DNA of 64,000 nucleotides from Phymatolithon calcareum (GCA_977006965.1 OZ345356.1:2046001-2110000); one strand, 5' to 3'; positions 32,211 to 43,720 are shown, counted from the stretch's first letter. The notes: a model not told the origin generated them from the letters alone. Numbers and translations: made by a program.

Positions 32211-32469
32211 CAAGGCTGTCCACTTTACAGCGAGACTTCATGTCTTAGGTGTGGAGTTTCTGCTGGTAAGATGTGTAAAAACCTCACTGAATGTAGCTCA
32301 CTGAAAAAAGGCAACCCTTTTGATGCCCGGTAATGAGAGGTTAACAAAGATGGCGTTCTTGTCCCTCTCAAAATTCATGGTACCTTCTCAAAAAATCAAC
32401 TTCATTACGTCCCTCTCAGTGTGCAAATTTCACCCTTTAGACTTGGCAAAAATACGTGCCGCTCACATA

Positions 32470-32990
32470 GAAGTTATTCAGTTGCAGAGATTTTCGGTCC
32501 AATGGCAAGGAATAGTACTGACTAGAAATGAAGACGAGCTCTAGGAAATGCTCAATAAATGCACCGAATGGGCGCTGGTCTATCGAGTGACTTGGTCTAC
32601 CCGAAAGTGCTCAGTCATACTCCCAAGTAGAAGGATTAGACAACCGGTTCTTCAGGCGAACGAGGAAGTTCAAATAACGCACTGTAGAATATCTAGGCAC
32701 GACAAATGACGAAAACGGAATTCGTGACGACAGACTTCTGGAGCTATTCAAATCGCTGGCGTAAAAGTGCAGTTCATGAATAACCTAAGCACGCCAAGGA
32801 AAGGGTACAGCACAGAAAAAAGCATCAGGCTTATCAACGTATTCATAAAGTCAGTAAAAGAATACGCCGCGCATAGCAGTGAAAGTCCAAAAGGACATCG
32901 CAACGATGTAACGTGGGCAGGTTGGTGTCGCTCGAAGGCGAAAGAGATAACTCAAATGACCACGGAGGCAGCAGGCTCCCTTTTTTGACG
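32470..32990 (+). mobile_element. Decayed LINE thumb-region fragment
   Basis: In shifted frames, RNEDEL...MLNKCTEWA is followed by TWSTRKCSVI, a strand reading VEYLGTTNDENGIRD (about 32680-32725), and KVQFMNNLSTPRKGYSTEK. This order is the end of the RT palm and the thumb of a LINE. It is a different family from NLR-1 to NLR-4. Several frameshifts are present. Confidence 0.5.
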
Positions 32991-33023
32991 CAATCGAGTC
33001 GAACATCGAGACGACGGGCAAGT

Positions 33024-33248
33024 TGAGGGCCGATGAACGAATATTTCCCGACAGGGAAAATGGGAAATTGAAAAAATGGAAACGCCGATTGTCCAATAGA
33101 ATGCCTCCACTTGCGAGACGATACTCATCCTGAAATGTCGTTTGACAAGTGCAGGCAGTCTATTGGACATGTCGGCGTTCCCATTTTTTTAAATTTCCCA
33201 CTTTCTCTGTCGGGAAATATTCGTTCATCGGCTCTGAGGGCCGATGAA
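33024..33248. mobile_element. Foldback element with 77-bp arms
   Basis: The left arm 33029-33105 (ccgatgaacgaatatttccc ... gtccaatagaatgcc) is the near-perfect reverse complement of 33154-33232, with a 48-bp spacer. tgagggccgatgaa occurs at 33024-33037 and 33235-33248 as an apparent 14-bp duplication. The left copy overlaps the arm. RNA or single-stranded DNA from here would form a long hairpin. It has no coding capacity of note. Confidence 0.75.
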
Positions 33249-33329
33249 AGAAATACGAACCAAAATTTGAGTCAAGTATTGTCGAAGATAGAACCTCCAG
33301 TCCACCAGTCCACTGTTGAAATCTGCGAA

Positions 33330-33860
33330 TAGCGGGAAGAAGCTAGGAGCACGAGGTCAGACTACAGTACCGCAACCATCGGGAAAGCGCACTGAAAGCG
33401 CTCCATCCCACAACTGTGAAAGTCAGCCCCACACGTCAAGTGTTTCCATTGACTCAGAACATGGTCCCTTGATTTGGGTGTAAATAAAAGGGAACTCTAA
33501 ACATGACTGGAGGCTATGGAACGGTCTGCTGTTGGTAAAGTGCATCAAATTCCCGGTGAAGAAGAGAGTAACTAACTTTTTGTCGTTAGTTGACGAGGTG
33601 GTATCGTCCTTTCAAGTGGCGAGAGGAACTGCAACTCGGAGAACGAAAGGGGGCGCAGCGAGAGCTCAGCAAGATGTTAGCGAAAAAAACTCTGATGAAG
33701 AGCCTGCATGAGCTTGATATGATGGAAGGGGACACTATGAAACGACTGAAGCTCCTAAGGCAGAAAACGATCCAGAAGAAAACCGTAGATTGAATGCCTA
33801 TAGTCTTCCACAGAACTCATTCCAGTCAATAGCAAGAACCAACTCGGGAAATTCCGTCTA
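33330..33860. other. No recognised gene
   Basis: A Lys/Arg-rich 67-codon frame without ATG (33590-33793) is the only open stretch. It could be the N-terminal linker of a LINE RT but lacks a decisive motif. Confidence 0.3.
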
Positions 33861-33872
33861 ATACAAAATTTC

Positions 33873-34272
33873 TGTGGCGTCTAAAGCAACTATCATACTC
33901 TCCATTTCCTATAAAACTAGCTCCCTTCAAATTTTCATTACAGCGTGCATTTACAGCAAGCCCTTACAGATAGCATTACAGTCATTAGAGTACCGTAGGT
34001 TTCGATGCGTACTTACACCACGAAGGATCACCAAGGACAAACCCTAGAACCAATGCTTACAGCTGTTTACATCGTACTGCTTACAGGTTACCTATGCTTA
34101 CACTGCGAGCATTACAGTGGGGATTCTTCCAGTGTTCCACTTCTCATACTGCCAAGTCATCTTTTGATCCAATTCTTTTTCTAGAAAGGTCTCCACGAAG
34201 CGGCGCCCTCGACGTTTTGCCAGGCCACAACTCGACCTCAGCCAGTGTGCCAACTTGTGCGTTTCAAACCCC
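33873..34272 (+). repeat. 400-bp TTACAG-rich repeat, copy 1
   Basis: Starts tgtggcgtctaaagc and ends gcgtttcaaacccc, with aaaatttc directly on both sides (33865-33872, 34273-34280). It contains seven TTACAG hexamers, several as gcttacag or cattacag. It aligns over its whole length with 35300-35690. The 8-bp flank fits a non-autonomous hAT-type element; a solo LTR is the alternative. Confidence 0.65.
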
Positions 34273-34280
34273 AAAATTTC

Positions 34281-35299
34281 TCAGTTTACCAGGCACTGAA
34301 AAGGTGGACGTGACAAAGCCATCGTACCTGGACACAGTTCGACGAACAACTAGCAGCTTTCTGAGAAAAAAATCGAAATTGGACGCATTCACTGAATGCA
34401 TGGGCCCAACGAAGAGACGCGAAAAGAAACAAATGTGAAGCAACTATACTCGATGATCCTACTGGGAAATAGAAGTCTCCTGCATGAACCACTCCTTGGA
34501 AAATCAGTTATGGAATTCCTTATGAAGAAGTTCAATAGGCCGAACGTCATAAATCTCATCCGATCAGCGACGTTGACAAACATTCTAATATTCAGTACAT
34601 CTGAGAATGCGATAAACACCTGCTAGATATTACGGGGAAGAGCGCGCTATTTTCAGAAAAAGCGGGTCTTGAGGGTGGGCAAGCTTGACCTTGGTCGGAC
34701 GAGTTATCATTGTTGAATATATCGTGTCCGTGATTGCACTATCGCTGTTCCCTCAGCGCCGCCGATGCAACCGATAGGAAATTGTTTCTAAGTCTTCGCA
34801 GCGTAAATCGATTATGAATTGTTTGTTACTAATACTCTGAATAATCGCCATTGTTTTTAGTACCAGTTCAAGGAATGTCCGAGACTTGTACTAGAGCTTG
34901 GCTAAAGTTGCAAACAAACGATTCTCCGACGTCTGTTTTGAAAGCGAAGTGACGACGGAGATGACAAACTTGGTGGCCCCAGAGTTCCACACTGTCGGAG
35001 CAAAACGTGCAAGACTTTAAGATGAGAACACAAACGGGGCAAAGGAAGAGTCGCAGTTCCGGGAAGCTTCTTTCGCGTGAGAATAGTCGATTCAAACATT
35101 CAAGCGACAGAAGTAGTCTAATTTTCATGTCTCCAAACAACCCATTCTTTTCTTCATTAGTGCATTTTAAGACCTCCCCCAAATTGCATCGTTCTTAGCT
35201 TTTATCAAATGCATCCTTTTTTCCCTTAGCAATCTTCAATATTAATTGATTAACCTAGATGTACCAATATGATACCCAGTCCATGGCGTTATCGAAAAT
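34281..35299. other. Spacer between the two 400-bp repeats
   Basis: About 1 kb with short frames on both strands, none recognised. If the two repeats were LTRs this would be the internal region of a 1.8-kb element, but no gag, pol or primer site is seen and the flanks do not match. Confidence 0.35.
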
Positions 35300-35690
35300 T
35301 GTGGGGTCCAACGCAACTATCATACTCCTATACAAATACCTCCCTTCAAATTGTCATTACCGCTTGCATTTACAGCAAGCCCTTACAGATAGCATTACAG
35401 TCATTATAGTACCGTAGGTTTCGATGCGTACTTACACCATGAAGGATCACCAAGGGCAAACCCTAGAACCGCTGCTTACAGCTTACAGATGCTTTACATT
35501 GCTTACAGGTGCTTTCATTGTAAGAATTACAGTGGGGATTCTTCCATTGTTCCATTTCTCATACTGCCAAGTCATTCTTTGATTCAATTCTTTTTCTAGA
35601 AAGGTCGCCGCGGAACGGCGCCCTCGGCGTTTTGCCAGGGAACAACCCGACCACAACCAGTGTGCCAACTTGTGCGTTTAACACCCCACA
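35300..35690 (+). repeat. 400-bp TTACAG-rich repeat, copy 2
   Basis: Starts tgtggggtccaacgc and ends aacaccccaca, so the very ends are complementary (tgtgggg/ccccaca). Seven TTACAG hexamers include the run gcttacagcttacagatgc. The body (gcatttacagcaagccctta, taccgtaggtttcgatgcgt) is shared with copy 1 at roughly 85-90% by eye. Confidence 0.65.
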
Positions 35691-35699
35691 AAATGATGC

Positions 35700-37300
35700 A
35701 TGAGTGCACGTGTTCGCGCAGACAAGACTGCTCCGCAAGCGTCCCAACATGTGATGGTACAGTGTCTCATAGTCTTTATTAATCCAATGTTAGAAACTAT
35801 AAATGTCGCAATTTGGCGGCGCCTCAGTCTTTCCAACGAACAACCCGTCCAAAGTCAGATTTCTTACCTGTGCACTTCACAACCTTACAAAATATCGTCT
35901 TGCAATAGGTGATTCATTGACGGAATCAACCAAATCTGCCAGTGTTTTTGATTTCTGTGGGCTTTTCAGGCCTTCGAAGGTAATCCAAACACACCATGCA
36001 ATAAGAAACGCGATGAACGCCTTGGACTCTGCTGAACGAAAATGGATCTGAACAGTCGTTATGAAGAAGAAGTATTTAGCCGAGAAGATGGCATATATTT
36101 AAATCCATATTAAAGCGAAAGTACTGGAAATCAACAGTGGAAGTCCCCAGCAAAGCGTTCTTGGCTGGAAAAATCTCAAAGTTGCGCTTGGCAACATATG
36201 TGTGCAATATCGAACTGACCAGCGGAAGAGGATTTCCTCTTCTTATCTTCTCGGGTATTTTCACGTAATCAATCGGACTTTCTAGGAAAGGATTCTGAAC
36301 TTCGATGTCCTTGGCAATGAAATTTCCATGGATGCATCAACGGGATATTACCATGCTGTAGAGAACATCTTTCGCAAGCAGAAGGCTATCAGAGTGTACC
36401 GAACGCTGTACAACTTGTTTTTAAATTCGTAAATTCAGACCATACTCGAACATACATTCACTGAATGCAGCAATGAATATGGATAAGTCAACAGCCTTAT
36501 GATTCTATAGGTATGGTGACCGGTTGCAGACCCTGCATATTCTTAAGTGGAACATTTTTTGCAAGCTATTCACATTTACCTGTAACAGCGAACATGACTC
36601 GGACGAACCGAAACAAGATGCTAAAAAGCCGTAGGGCATATATGCTTCGAGAAAATATTCAACGCAATAATTGAACAGACGCGTGCTACCGGAGTCGGAC
36701 AGAATCATAAACCTGTTCTTCACAGCTTGAGAAAAACCATGATTTCGAAGCCAATTCGCAAGTTTTTTGAGAACGGGGCGAACGATCTAAGAGAGTCTAG
36801 CTACGTTTGCTTCTATTCAAGAAGAAAAGGACACATTCCAACAGAGAAGTACTTTGGGACCCATCTCTGCTAGTTGGAATGATGTTGTGCTCGAAAGCGC
36901 AGGGCCGAAAAAGAAAAGTATAAAGCAGTCCTATTCTCCTCCTACAAGCCGTGCCTCAAGTGGGAACTAGACTGACAATTTTGATTACCATTCTATGCGT
37001 GTCAGTAATTCAATTTTCAGTAAAGTTTCTACTAATGAAGTGTTTTATCTTTTTCTACAGTGGAAAAAATGGTGCGATTAAAGAATCTTGTTATATAACG
37101 GGAGCCCATTATTGTGTCAAAAGTTAGAAATTTGATGAAAGATATAGTTTAGGGATACGAAGATGATGAAAGCACAAAGCTTGAGAATATCCTCTCCACC
37201 AGCCACTTAGTACCTTATTCGAAACAAAAGACAATTTCTTGGGTAGAGCGACCCCACTGTAATTTGACAGAGTTCCAGGAGTTCGGTAAATAGAACGGGT
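35700..37300. other. No recognised gene
   Basis: Short frames only. A plus-strand stretch at about 36110-36265 (STVEVPSKAFLAGKISKLRL) and another at 36290-36430 (NFDVLGNEISMDAS) read like protein, but no family was recognised. They may be relics of an LTR element whose pol lies at 37806. Confidence 0.3.
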
Positions 37301-37302
37301 GA

Positions 37303-37620
37303 GACTCCAAACCTCACATTAGAGAGCGGATTCGGAGACTGTTCCCCACAATTACGGATTGGCACGGCAAACATGACTGGAGATGCTTCCAGGATGTCCT
37401 CAAATGGTTTCAAACGAATAATGGGCTGGCGGGATATTTTGGGGAGGGAGGACACATGTCCGGCTTAAAATGGTCTAATACTCGTGGCACGACGGGAAGA
37501 GCGGCGAAACTGTTCGATAACGTTCAGATGGAGATTGGGCCAATGAAGGGGGTATATCCGTTCAGTTGTAAGGGATGTCGTCTGGGATTTAGGCTTGCAG
37601 AGCATTTCCCAAGTTTATAG
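37303..37620 (+). CDS. Unidentified 105-codon open frame
   Basis: Open from just after a TGA (37300) to TAG (37618-37620). The first ATG is only at 37456. The peptide has RERIRRLFPTITDWHGKHDW, FQTNNGLAGYFGEGGHMSGL and YPFSCKGCRLGF, the last a Cys-x2-Cys. It reads like a structured protein and lies 190 bp upstream of the copia pol relic on the same strand. It could be part of that element or a gene fragment; no family call. Confidence 0.3.
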   Translation, partial: DSKPHIRERIRRLFPTITDWHGKHDWRCFQDVLKWFQTNNGLAGYFGEGGHMSGLKWSNTRGTTGRAAKLFDNVQMEIGPMKGVYPFSCKGCRLGFRLAEHFPSL

Positions 37621-37805
37621 GGACAAGCAGTATATGGGTCACTTTTTTCGGAAAGAAATGATATTATGGATGCTCAGTGAAGGTCCTCAGCTATTCAATT
37701 GCCCCAGTGTCATCTCCGCCTTGTCAAACAGTGCCCTCTAGGGCCTTAAACCGCTCATGACGTACATAATTTGTTTGCCTATGACGTGGTCCGCATCCCG
37801 CACAT

Positions 37806-38735
37806 ATGCAGTCTAAGGCGCGCTACATGATCGGCGGTCATCGTAACAAATGCAAGCCACAACGCTTCTACTCTCCACCGCAATGCTTTAGGCTCCTGTT
37901 TGCACTCGTTGCCACGCATAGATGCGACATATGGAGTCCGATTTTCGCCACACGTACCTACAATCTGCCTTCGAACTTTCGCGTGGCATTTACATCGACA
38001 AGCCTATCCCCGATTTCAACGTCAATGACTATCAGTGTTTTCAGCTAGAAAAGCCACTATACGGTCTCGGGGAGTCTGAGGATCTGTGGTATAGCATGAT
38101 CGACGAACACCACCGCGATGAGCTTGTCATGAGTTCTTTCAAGTTTGATCCCGCTCTGCATCGATTCAGGAAAGACGTTGTTCTCATCAGACTAATTGAA
38201 GGATATATTGAGGACCTCCGCGGAGCAGGGAGGCAGGACTTTTAGAAGTTTGCAGCAAAGACGCATGCGAAATTCGAGATGGGAGAAGGCGAATCGATAC
38301 CGTACAACTTTGGAATGTTTTCCAAGTCTTCGGATGCAGTTTACTGTCTACAGCAGAACCAGCTCTTCTACTTGTGCAACTTAACTTTCACCGGTTGCGT
38401 CTTTCTCCGTCTCTCTTTCCATGCAATTGAAACTGGCTTGGCTGGAAAAGATCCGACCAGACTACCCATCCGATATTTCATTCGCGGCACATGTCATTGA
38501 AGACCCTTTCAACAACAACAAGCCGTCAATCATGAAGACATTTTGTGCGAATGTGATATACGCAGTTGAAAATCGCATATCGCTGAAATACCCAAATTTG
38601 ATGATTCATATTAGCGGATTGCTGGCTATGCCAATGAATCTTTCGCCAATAATCATGAACTATCCACCTAAGTGGGTCACATATACTTGTCGGCAGATAG
38701 ATTGGGAACTTCTCCAAGAATCTTGCTGACGCAGT
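37806..38735 (+). pseudogene. Ty1/copia retrotransposon pol relic (RT-RNase H)
   Basis: Pieces in three frames give KARYMIGGHRNKCKP, then TYLQSAFELSRGIYIDKP, FQLEKPLYGLGESEDLWY and SFKFDPALHRF, then the active-site region GYIEDLRGAG where copia RTs have Y-V-D-D. After a TAG at 38243-38245 come KLAWLEKIRPDYPSDISFA, ENRISLKYPNL and, in a third frame, GYANESFANNHELST, the copia RNase H core. Frameshifts lie near 37940, 38420 and 38620. No LTRs were located. This is a decayed copia-type element. Confidence 0.75.
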
Positions 38736-38739
38736 GATC

Positions 38740-39189
38740 AAGCCAAAGAATCAAGCCGCTCTTCGAAACATTCTCTCATCTGGGCACCTAAGCATTACAC
38801 CAGAGCAGTGGATTGCTAGTGAGTAAATGACATGCTTTTTATTTCTTTTCTGTTCTGGCCGGAATTTGGTTGAGCTTGAGATAATTTTGTGCATCAAGGG
38901 ACGGCAGGAGATATTGTTAGCTTTCGAAGTCGCAGTTGTGACTGTAACTTGATGGTCGAGATTTGCCTGTATGTATAATACAACACTCCTCTGTATTCGG
39001 AAAATATTTCTCCCTTGATCATGTTACGTGCGTTTTTGACGAAGAAGGGAATCTCTACGGAAGAGAAAGAAGCAATGATTAGAGCCGTCATGAAAGCTCT
39101 TCGCTTACGATTGGTGCCAGTACTATGGTGACTTTTTCCCCTTCATGGTGCACCACCAAAGACAGTTGTCCCACTCGCTTCCAGTCGTC
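38740..39189. other. No recognised gene
   Basis: This may include the last part of the copia RNase H and its 3' flank. A short charged stretch (FLTKKGISTEEKEAMIRAVM) is coded at about 39029-39090, but nothing identifies it. Confidence 0.3.
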
Positions 39190-39500
39190 CATTCTTGGTA
39201 TACCTAGCGCCTACATCCTAACAACATCGTAGTCATTGCAAGGACACGCGTGTGCACTTTTCTCTCTCGACTGTACCTCGTCTTTCGGTTCGATGCGCAC
39301 ATCCAAACGGCCAAGATTTGAGGTCCACATTAATGTATGAGTTGCTATTTCTCCTCCATTTTTCTGGTTCGGGCTCAACTGCATGCAAAACGTGCAACCA
39401 AGAAAGACCTTGCCCGTGACCGTATGGCCTTCGCAAACTTGTCCCAAGCGTCTGCAGATGCGCTGGTAACTATTAAATAAAATCTCCTACATCTTCTTCT
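39190..39500 (+). mobile_element. NLR-4 3' UTR and tail
   Basis: A plus-oriented NLR-4 end: ccaagaaagaccttgcccgt, then tcccaagcgtctgcagatgc, then aactattaaataaaatctcc, closing with tcttcttct. The upstream part matches the reverse complement of 43600-43700. Confidence 0.65.
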
Positions 39501-40760
39501 GGCTCGATTGCTACGATCGCGAACGCACAATTGCGTTAGAACGTTCCTCCGACCACGCAGAGCTGGCAGCTTCCACAGTCATTCCTTTAAATACGCGTAC
39601 CGTGCACTATTTCTGCAATTCAGTCTGGCGACGCCACACACTTCGTGTCCCCACCTTCCCTGTCTGTTCGTAAGTTTGTTCCGAAGCTTACCGCCCACCC
39701 AAGGTCACTAACTAAAGACATCACCGACAACATACATAACCTAACCCTTCCCATCCTTTTGTTTCTTTCTTTTGTTACCACACCATCAGCCTCTCCCCGT
39801 TTTTCCTTGCTTTCACACTCCTTTTCTCTCCGTTCTTCGTGTACGCCGCGCTCTGTTGGGCTTGGCGCTATTGGCACTCAAGCGTGGGTCTTCAAGCCAG
39901 GAAGATGCGCTACTTTTCAAGGTCTCTCGGGAAGACGGTTCTAAATGACATTGGCCTTTGCACTGTGGCTTTGTACGAGCTGATGACATTCTAAGTATCA
40001 AAGAACAATCTGAAGAAAAAAATTCCGAGGACCCACGCAATTTCTTTCCAATATGTTGTAGCTTAAGTGCGGGAATAAGTGGAGGCTGGCTTAGGGCTGA
40101 CATCTCTGCTGCGGGAAGATGCAGACGCTTGCGTCAAAGGAGAAGAAGCGAATTATTGTACAAGCTGTGAGAGTGGAACAGGGGCCTGGACTTCCGACTA
40201 TGGCGCAGTGTACTGTATGACCAGTCGTGTTCCCGCGCTACGTGTTCGCTGCAACGCGGAAGGCCGTGACAGATGTCACCACGAATGCAGCTTACAAGCT
40301 TCCCTGAAACTTTCACCCGCACATATGCCTCAAGTGTGCAATTCATTTATTTTTCTCCAGAGTAGCATTAGAACGCCGATTCCTTACTGTATGCGTTATA
40401 AGAACCCTATCAGTTGCAACTGATTATTAAATCAAATAGCGAATAACACGCTGCTTGATGTACGAGAGTCTACAAATTCTGGTTCATTACGTGTACTGCC
40501 TAATGAAAGTTTGGACACTAAAGTTAGTCCTTTTCCCCCTTCCATATGCATTCAGTACCCGCCTTCCGATCATCTCTCAATCCGGATCGAACTCTGAAGC
40601 ACTGTGAGAGGACAAGTGGCGAGGCCAGGATTCGCAAGAAACGGTCCATGGGCACATGCCAGAAAAAATATAACAGCTTTTCGTGACATGGACGGAGCTC
40701 GCAGTGTAACTCGAGAAGACTGGCAGTATTGCGTGAACTGGGAGTAATTTAACTACTTTT
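39501..40760. other. No firm gene; Cys-rich frame at 40079-40423
   Basis: A frame closed by a stop at 40076 encodes CVKGEEANYCTSCESG, then YCMTSRV and RCNAEGRDRCHHEC, with at least nine Cys in 114 codons, but without an upstream ATG in frame. A Ser/Pro-rich frame lies at 39645-39944. An exon-exon arrangement is conceivable but no splice sites could be defended. Confidence 0.3.
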
Positions 40761-40777
40761 CAGTCTCTAAGAATAGG

Positions 40778-41748
40778 ATGGATGGATGGATGGATTTCTG
40801 TTTTATTGAAGCTCCCTTAGTCAATTATCATTGCACCTGAGAGACTTTTCGTTGCGCTACAATCCTTCGCTTACATTTTCATTTTGATTTCGAACATTTT
40901 CTTTGGACGGTATCAACTGCCATTTCCAGCATCTCTTTTTGAATATCGGAAAGTCGTTGCTTGGGCATTAAGTTTGAGATAACTGCGAGAGATTCATCGA
41001 GTTCGGAATCTTCGTTTCTTGCTTGTTCTTGCCAGGGATATGGGAAGCGGTGAAACAACCAGTGCGTGCAAAGAAGTCTGCGCTTCGCTTTTTTGAGGGT
41101 GAGGAATGGTGGTAGTTCGTTCTTGACGGGCTGAGGAGGGCGCCGGCCCTCCCGTCCTGTGGCTTTCGAAGGGAGACATGCTTCCCATTCTTATTTTGCG
41201 TTCTTCAGCGTTCTTGCGTTTACGCTTGTCGTAGCGTCTAGGGTGCGTGCAAATTCCTCTGTAGAGGTACAGAGAAGAGCTTTGTGAAGCATATCGTTTG
41301 TGGCGTTCAATATTGCCAGTCGTGTTGTGCCCTTGGGAAGCTCAAGTGCCTGTTTTCTTCGAAATTTCTGTCCTGTTATGAACTTGGAGCTCAAGTGCGC
41401 TTGGCGTAGTTGAATGGATTCCAGGCGGTATATTCCTCGAAAGCGGGCCTGCATATTCTTGCACCAGGTTCCGAACATTCTAGAGAACAGGTTACTCTCT
41501 AGGGCGTCCTGTGCGCGAAGGATGTTACGCGTCAGATCTGCGAACGGGAGAAGATGCTCTGTCATTGGACGGACGAGCGCCTTATATAGTCTTAAGCATG
41601 TCGAGGGTGCGAACCCTTTCCCGTGGAGTCCGATGTTTCCTAGAACCATCAGTCGATTCTGTGCAGCATCTATTCTGGAAAGCGTAGAGGTTTCTGTGTC
41701 GCCGTTCGAAGATATGGAGATGCCCAGGTATGTAGTTTCGGACACTGT
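40778..41748 (-). mobile_element. 5'-truncated NLR-3 LINE
   Basis: The 12-bp duplication tctaagaatagg (40766-40777, 41749-41760) brackets it. The minus strand encodes ETTYLGISISSNGDTE, RPMTEHLLPFADLTRNIL and NLFSRMFGTWCKNMQ up to a TAA at 41191-41193, where the 54-kb copy reads on. It is about 97% identical by eye to 53644-54600. The tail ggatggatgg is at left. Confidence 0.88.
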
Positions 41749-41760
41749 TCTAAGAATAGG

Positions 41761-41960
41761 ATTGGATTCGATTTCTGTTTAATTGAAGCTCCCTTTGTCA
41801 ATTATCGTTGCACCTGAGAGACTTTCCGTTGCGCTACAATCCTTCGCTTACGTTCTCATTTAATTAGTTGATTTCGGACATTTTCTTTGGACAGTATTAA
41901 CTGCCATTTCCAGCATCTCTTTTTGAATATCGAAATGTCGTTCTTGTGGCATTAAGTTTC
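41761..41960 (-). mobile_element. Second NLR-3 insertion at the same target
   Basis: A 200-bp NLR-3 3' end lies between tctaagaatagg at 41749-41760 and a third copy at 41961-41972. The same 12-bp target was thus used twice, giving target-element-target-element-target. Its sequence differs from the neighbouring copy (tttaattgaag versus ttttattgaag), so it is not a simple duplication. Confidence 0.85.
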
Positions 41961-42139
41961 TCTAAGAATAGGAGAGAGCAACAACGCCAAATATCGGAAA
42001 TCAGTATCACAAAATGCTATACGATATGGGCAGCGAGCAGTGCCGACGTGGATGTCTTGAACCTCTACAGTACCTCTCTTCACCTCCTGAATACGCTAGC
42101 GTAATAATGACAGGTCCATGAATCCTATTCTTCGCATTT

Positions 42140-42300
42140 CACAATGTTCGTCTCATAATTGACAAGATAGAGAAAGACGAGTCCCTGTATTAGGGACAAG
42201 GCGATATACTAGAATGAACAAGTTATGTAAAGCTGCTCTCGCACAGTCTTAGGAGTGTTATTGAGGGCTTTCATATAAACAACTAAACAGTTGCAAAAAA
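42140..42300 (+). mobile_element. NLR-6 LINE 3' tail
   Basis: Shares gggacaaggcgatatactag, gaatgaacaagtta and gggctttcatat, ending gttgcaaaaaaaa, with the reverse complement of 61175-61320. Only the end of the ORF and the 3' UTR remain. Confidence 0.65.
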
Positions 42301-43410
42301 AATGTTTGTATGAAAAAGTCTGTCTCATGGGGATGCCTGTGTATTGGACTGTCAGGCTGAGAATGGCATTTTCCTTTAGGACTTCGAGAAGAAACGCAAA
42401 GTACTTGCTGCCGGGTGAGATAACTCTCGACGGTTCGAGCCTCAGTAATTCTGCACAGGCAGTATACTATCCAGCGTTTTGCTTTGATAATGCTTTTAAA
42501 AAACCACTTCGGAAGGCCCAGTAAAAGCAATAAGAGTCAAGTTCAGTATCAAGCTTTGGAACTCTTTTCTCAAAATGATCACGTATTGTCAGGTAAAGTA
42601 CTTTAGCCAACCTATCTTCCTCCTCATGAATGACCCGGACTACAGCATAGTAAACAAGAAATGAACGTCAAGTGCTTCTTGCCACTTCGCTTTGCTTCTT
42701 GATACGTACAATAGCTTTCGAGCGTGAGACCAGGTGATTGTGTTGGGTCTCCATCATCGGACCATCTAGACGAGACGGTCACGTCTACCTCAATAGCAGA
42801 AGAACTTCCTCGTAGCTACGAAGCTGGTCTCTTCTATCGATATCTCGACGACGAGAGTCTCGTCTTGCGCAGTTCCAATGCATTCGGACAAGAAGCGCTA
42901 CCGTACCGGAAGCTGGAATTGTGGAAAATATGCGAAGACCTTTCGAGCGTTCTTGCAGTCGTCATATGAAATGGGACTTGATCCATAGTGCCGAATGCAC
43001 TTCCTACTGCATATTATGTTCATGAAAGTGCGCGCATGAATCTTTCACTAAGAAGCGGGAAGGCCTGTCGACAAGACTTGGTCGTACTCCCTACTGGGGA
43101 GTGTCTTGTTCATGATATTTCTCAAATGGGACATCTTATCATCGCTTTTCATGTAGGGCAGGATCATCAGTGTGAATTCAATCAATTTGAATTACGTGGA
43201 ACTCATGGATTCCCTTTCCATTCTGATTGCAAAGCAAGCAGAAAGAAGGAAAGAGACCACTGAGCTCACTGTAAAAAATGGGAAGCAAATCTGACAAAAG
43301 AGTCCGGAATGTCTCTCGCAAGAGAGATCCATTTTCCAAGTTGCCAAAGGCTAGCAGTCTCACCTCAACTTAGTTTTTCCCTTTCTTTCGGCTTCTCTCA
43401 GCCATCACAG
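42301..43410. other. No recognised gene
   Basis: Overlapping 80-90 codon frames without ATG starts (42724-42969, 42988-43263). Neither shows a family motif. Confidence 0.35.
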
Positions 43411-43531
43411 GCGAAATGTCGGTATATGCAAGGTGCGTAATACGGGCTGTAAAGAAACAGTTCAGAATGCTGTTGGATGCATCCACAAAATACGGCAATG
43501 ATGCCGGAATTCAGCCAACCACGAGTATCAG

Positions 43532-43720
43532 AAGAAGAACGGGGACTTTTTATTTATAAGTTATCAACGCATCTGGAGACTCTTAGAGCAATTATGCGAA
43601 GGCCATACTGCCACGGACAGAGTCTTTCTTGGTTGAACGTTTGCATGGTCGGGTGCGACCTAATTTGGTGGAACACCAAAATCTAGCTCTGACTCATAAT
43701 TGAGGCTCGAGGGGGAAAAC
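43532..43720 (-). mobile_element. NLR-4 tail inserted in the NLR-1-like LINE
   Basis: The 14-bp duplication accacgagtatcag (43518-43531, 43721-43734). The insert has the agaagaac tail, the diverged caacgcatctggagactctt palindrome and the ctcgagggggaaaac word, all NLR-4 3' UTR. Confidence 0.85.

Noticed and set aside
33873-35690. A single 1.8-kb LTR retrotransposon formed by the two 400-bp repeats
   Set aside because: The outer flanks do not match, copy 1 has its own 8-bp flank on both sides, and the interior has no gag, pol or primer site.
42724-42969. Frame containing YRYLDDES, resembling an RT active site
   Set aside because: It starts at GTG and no other RT motif lies before or after it; a chance match.
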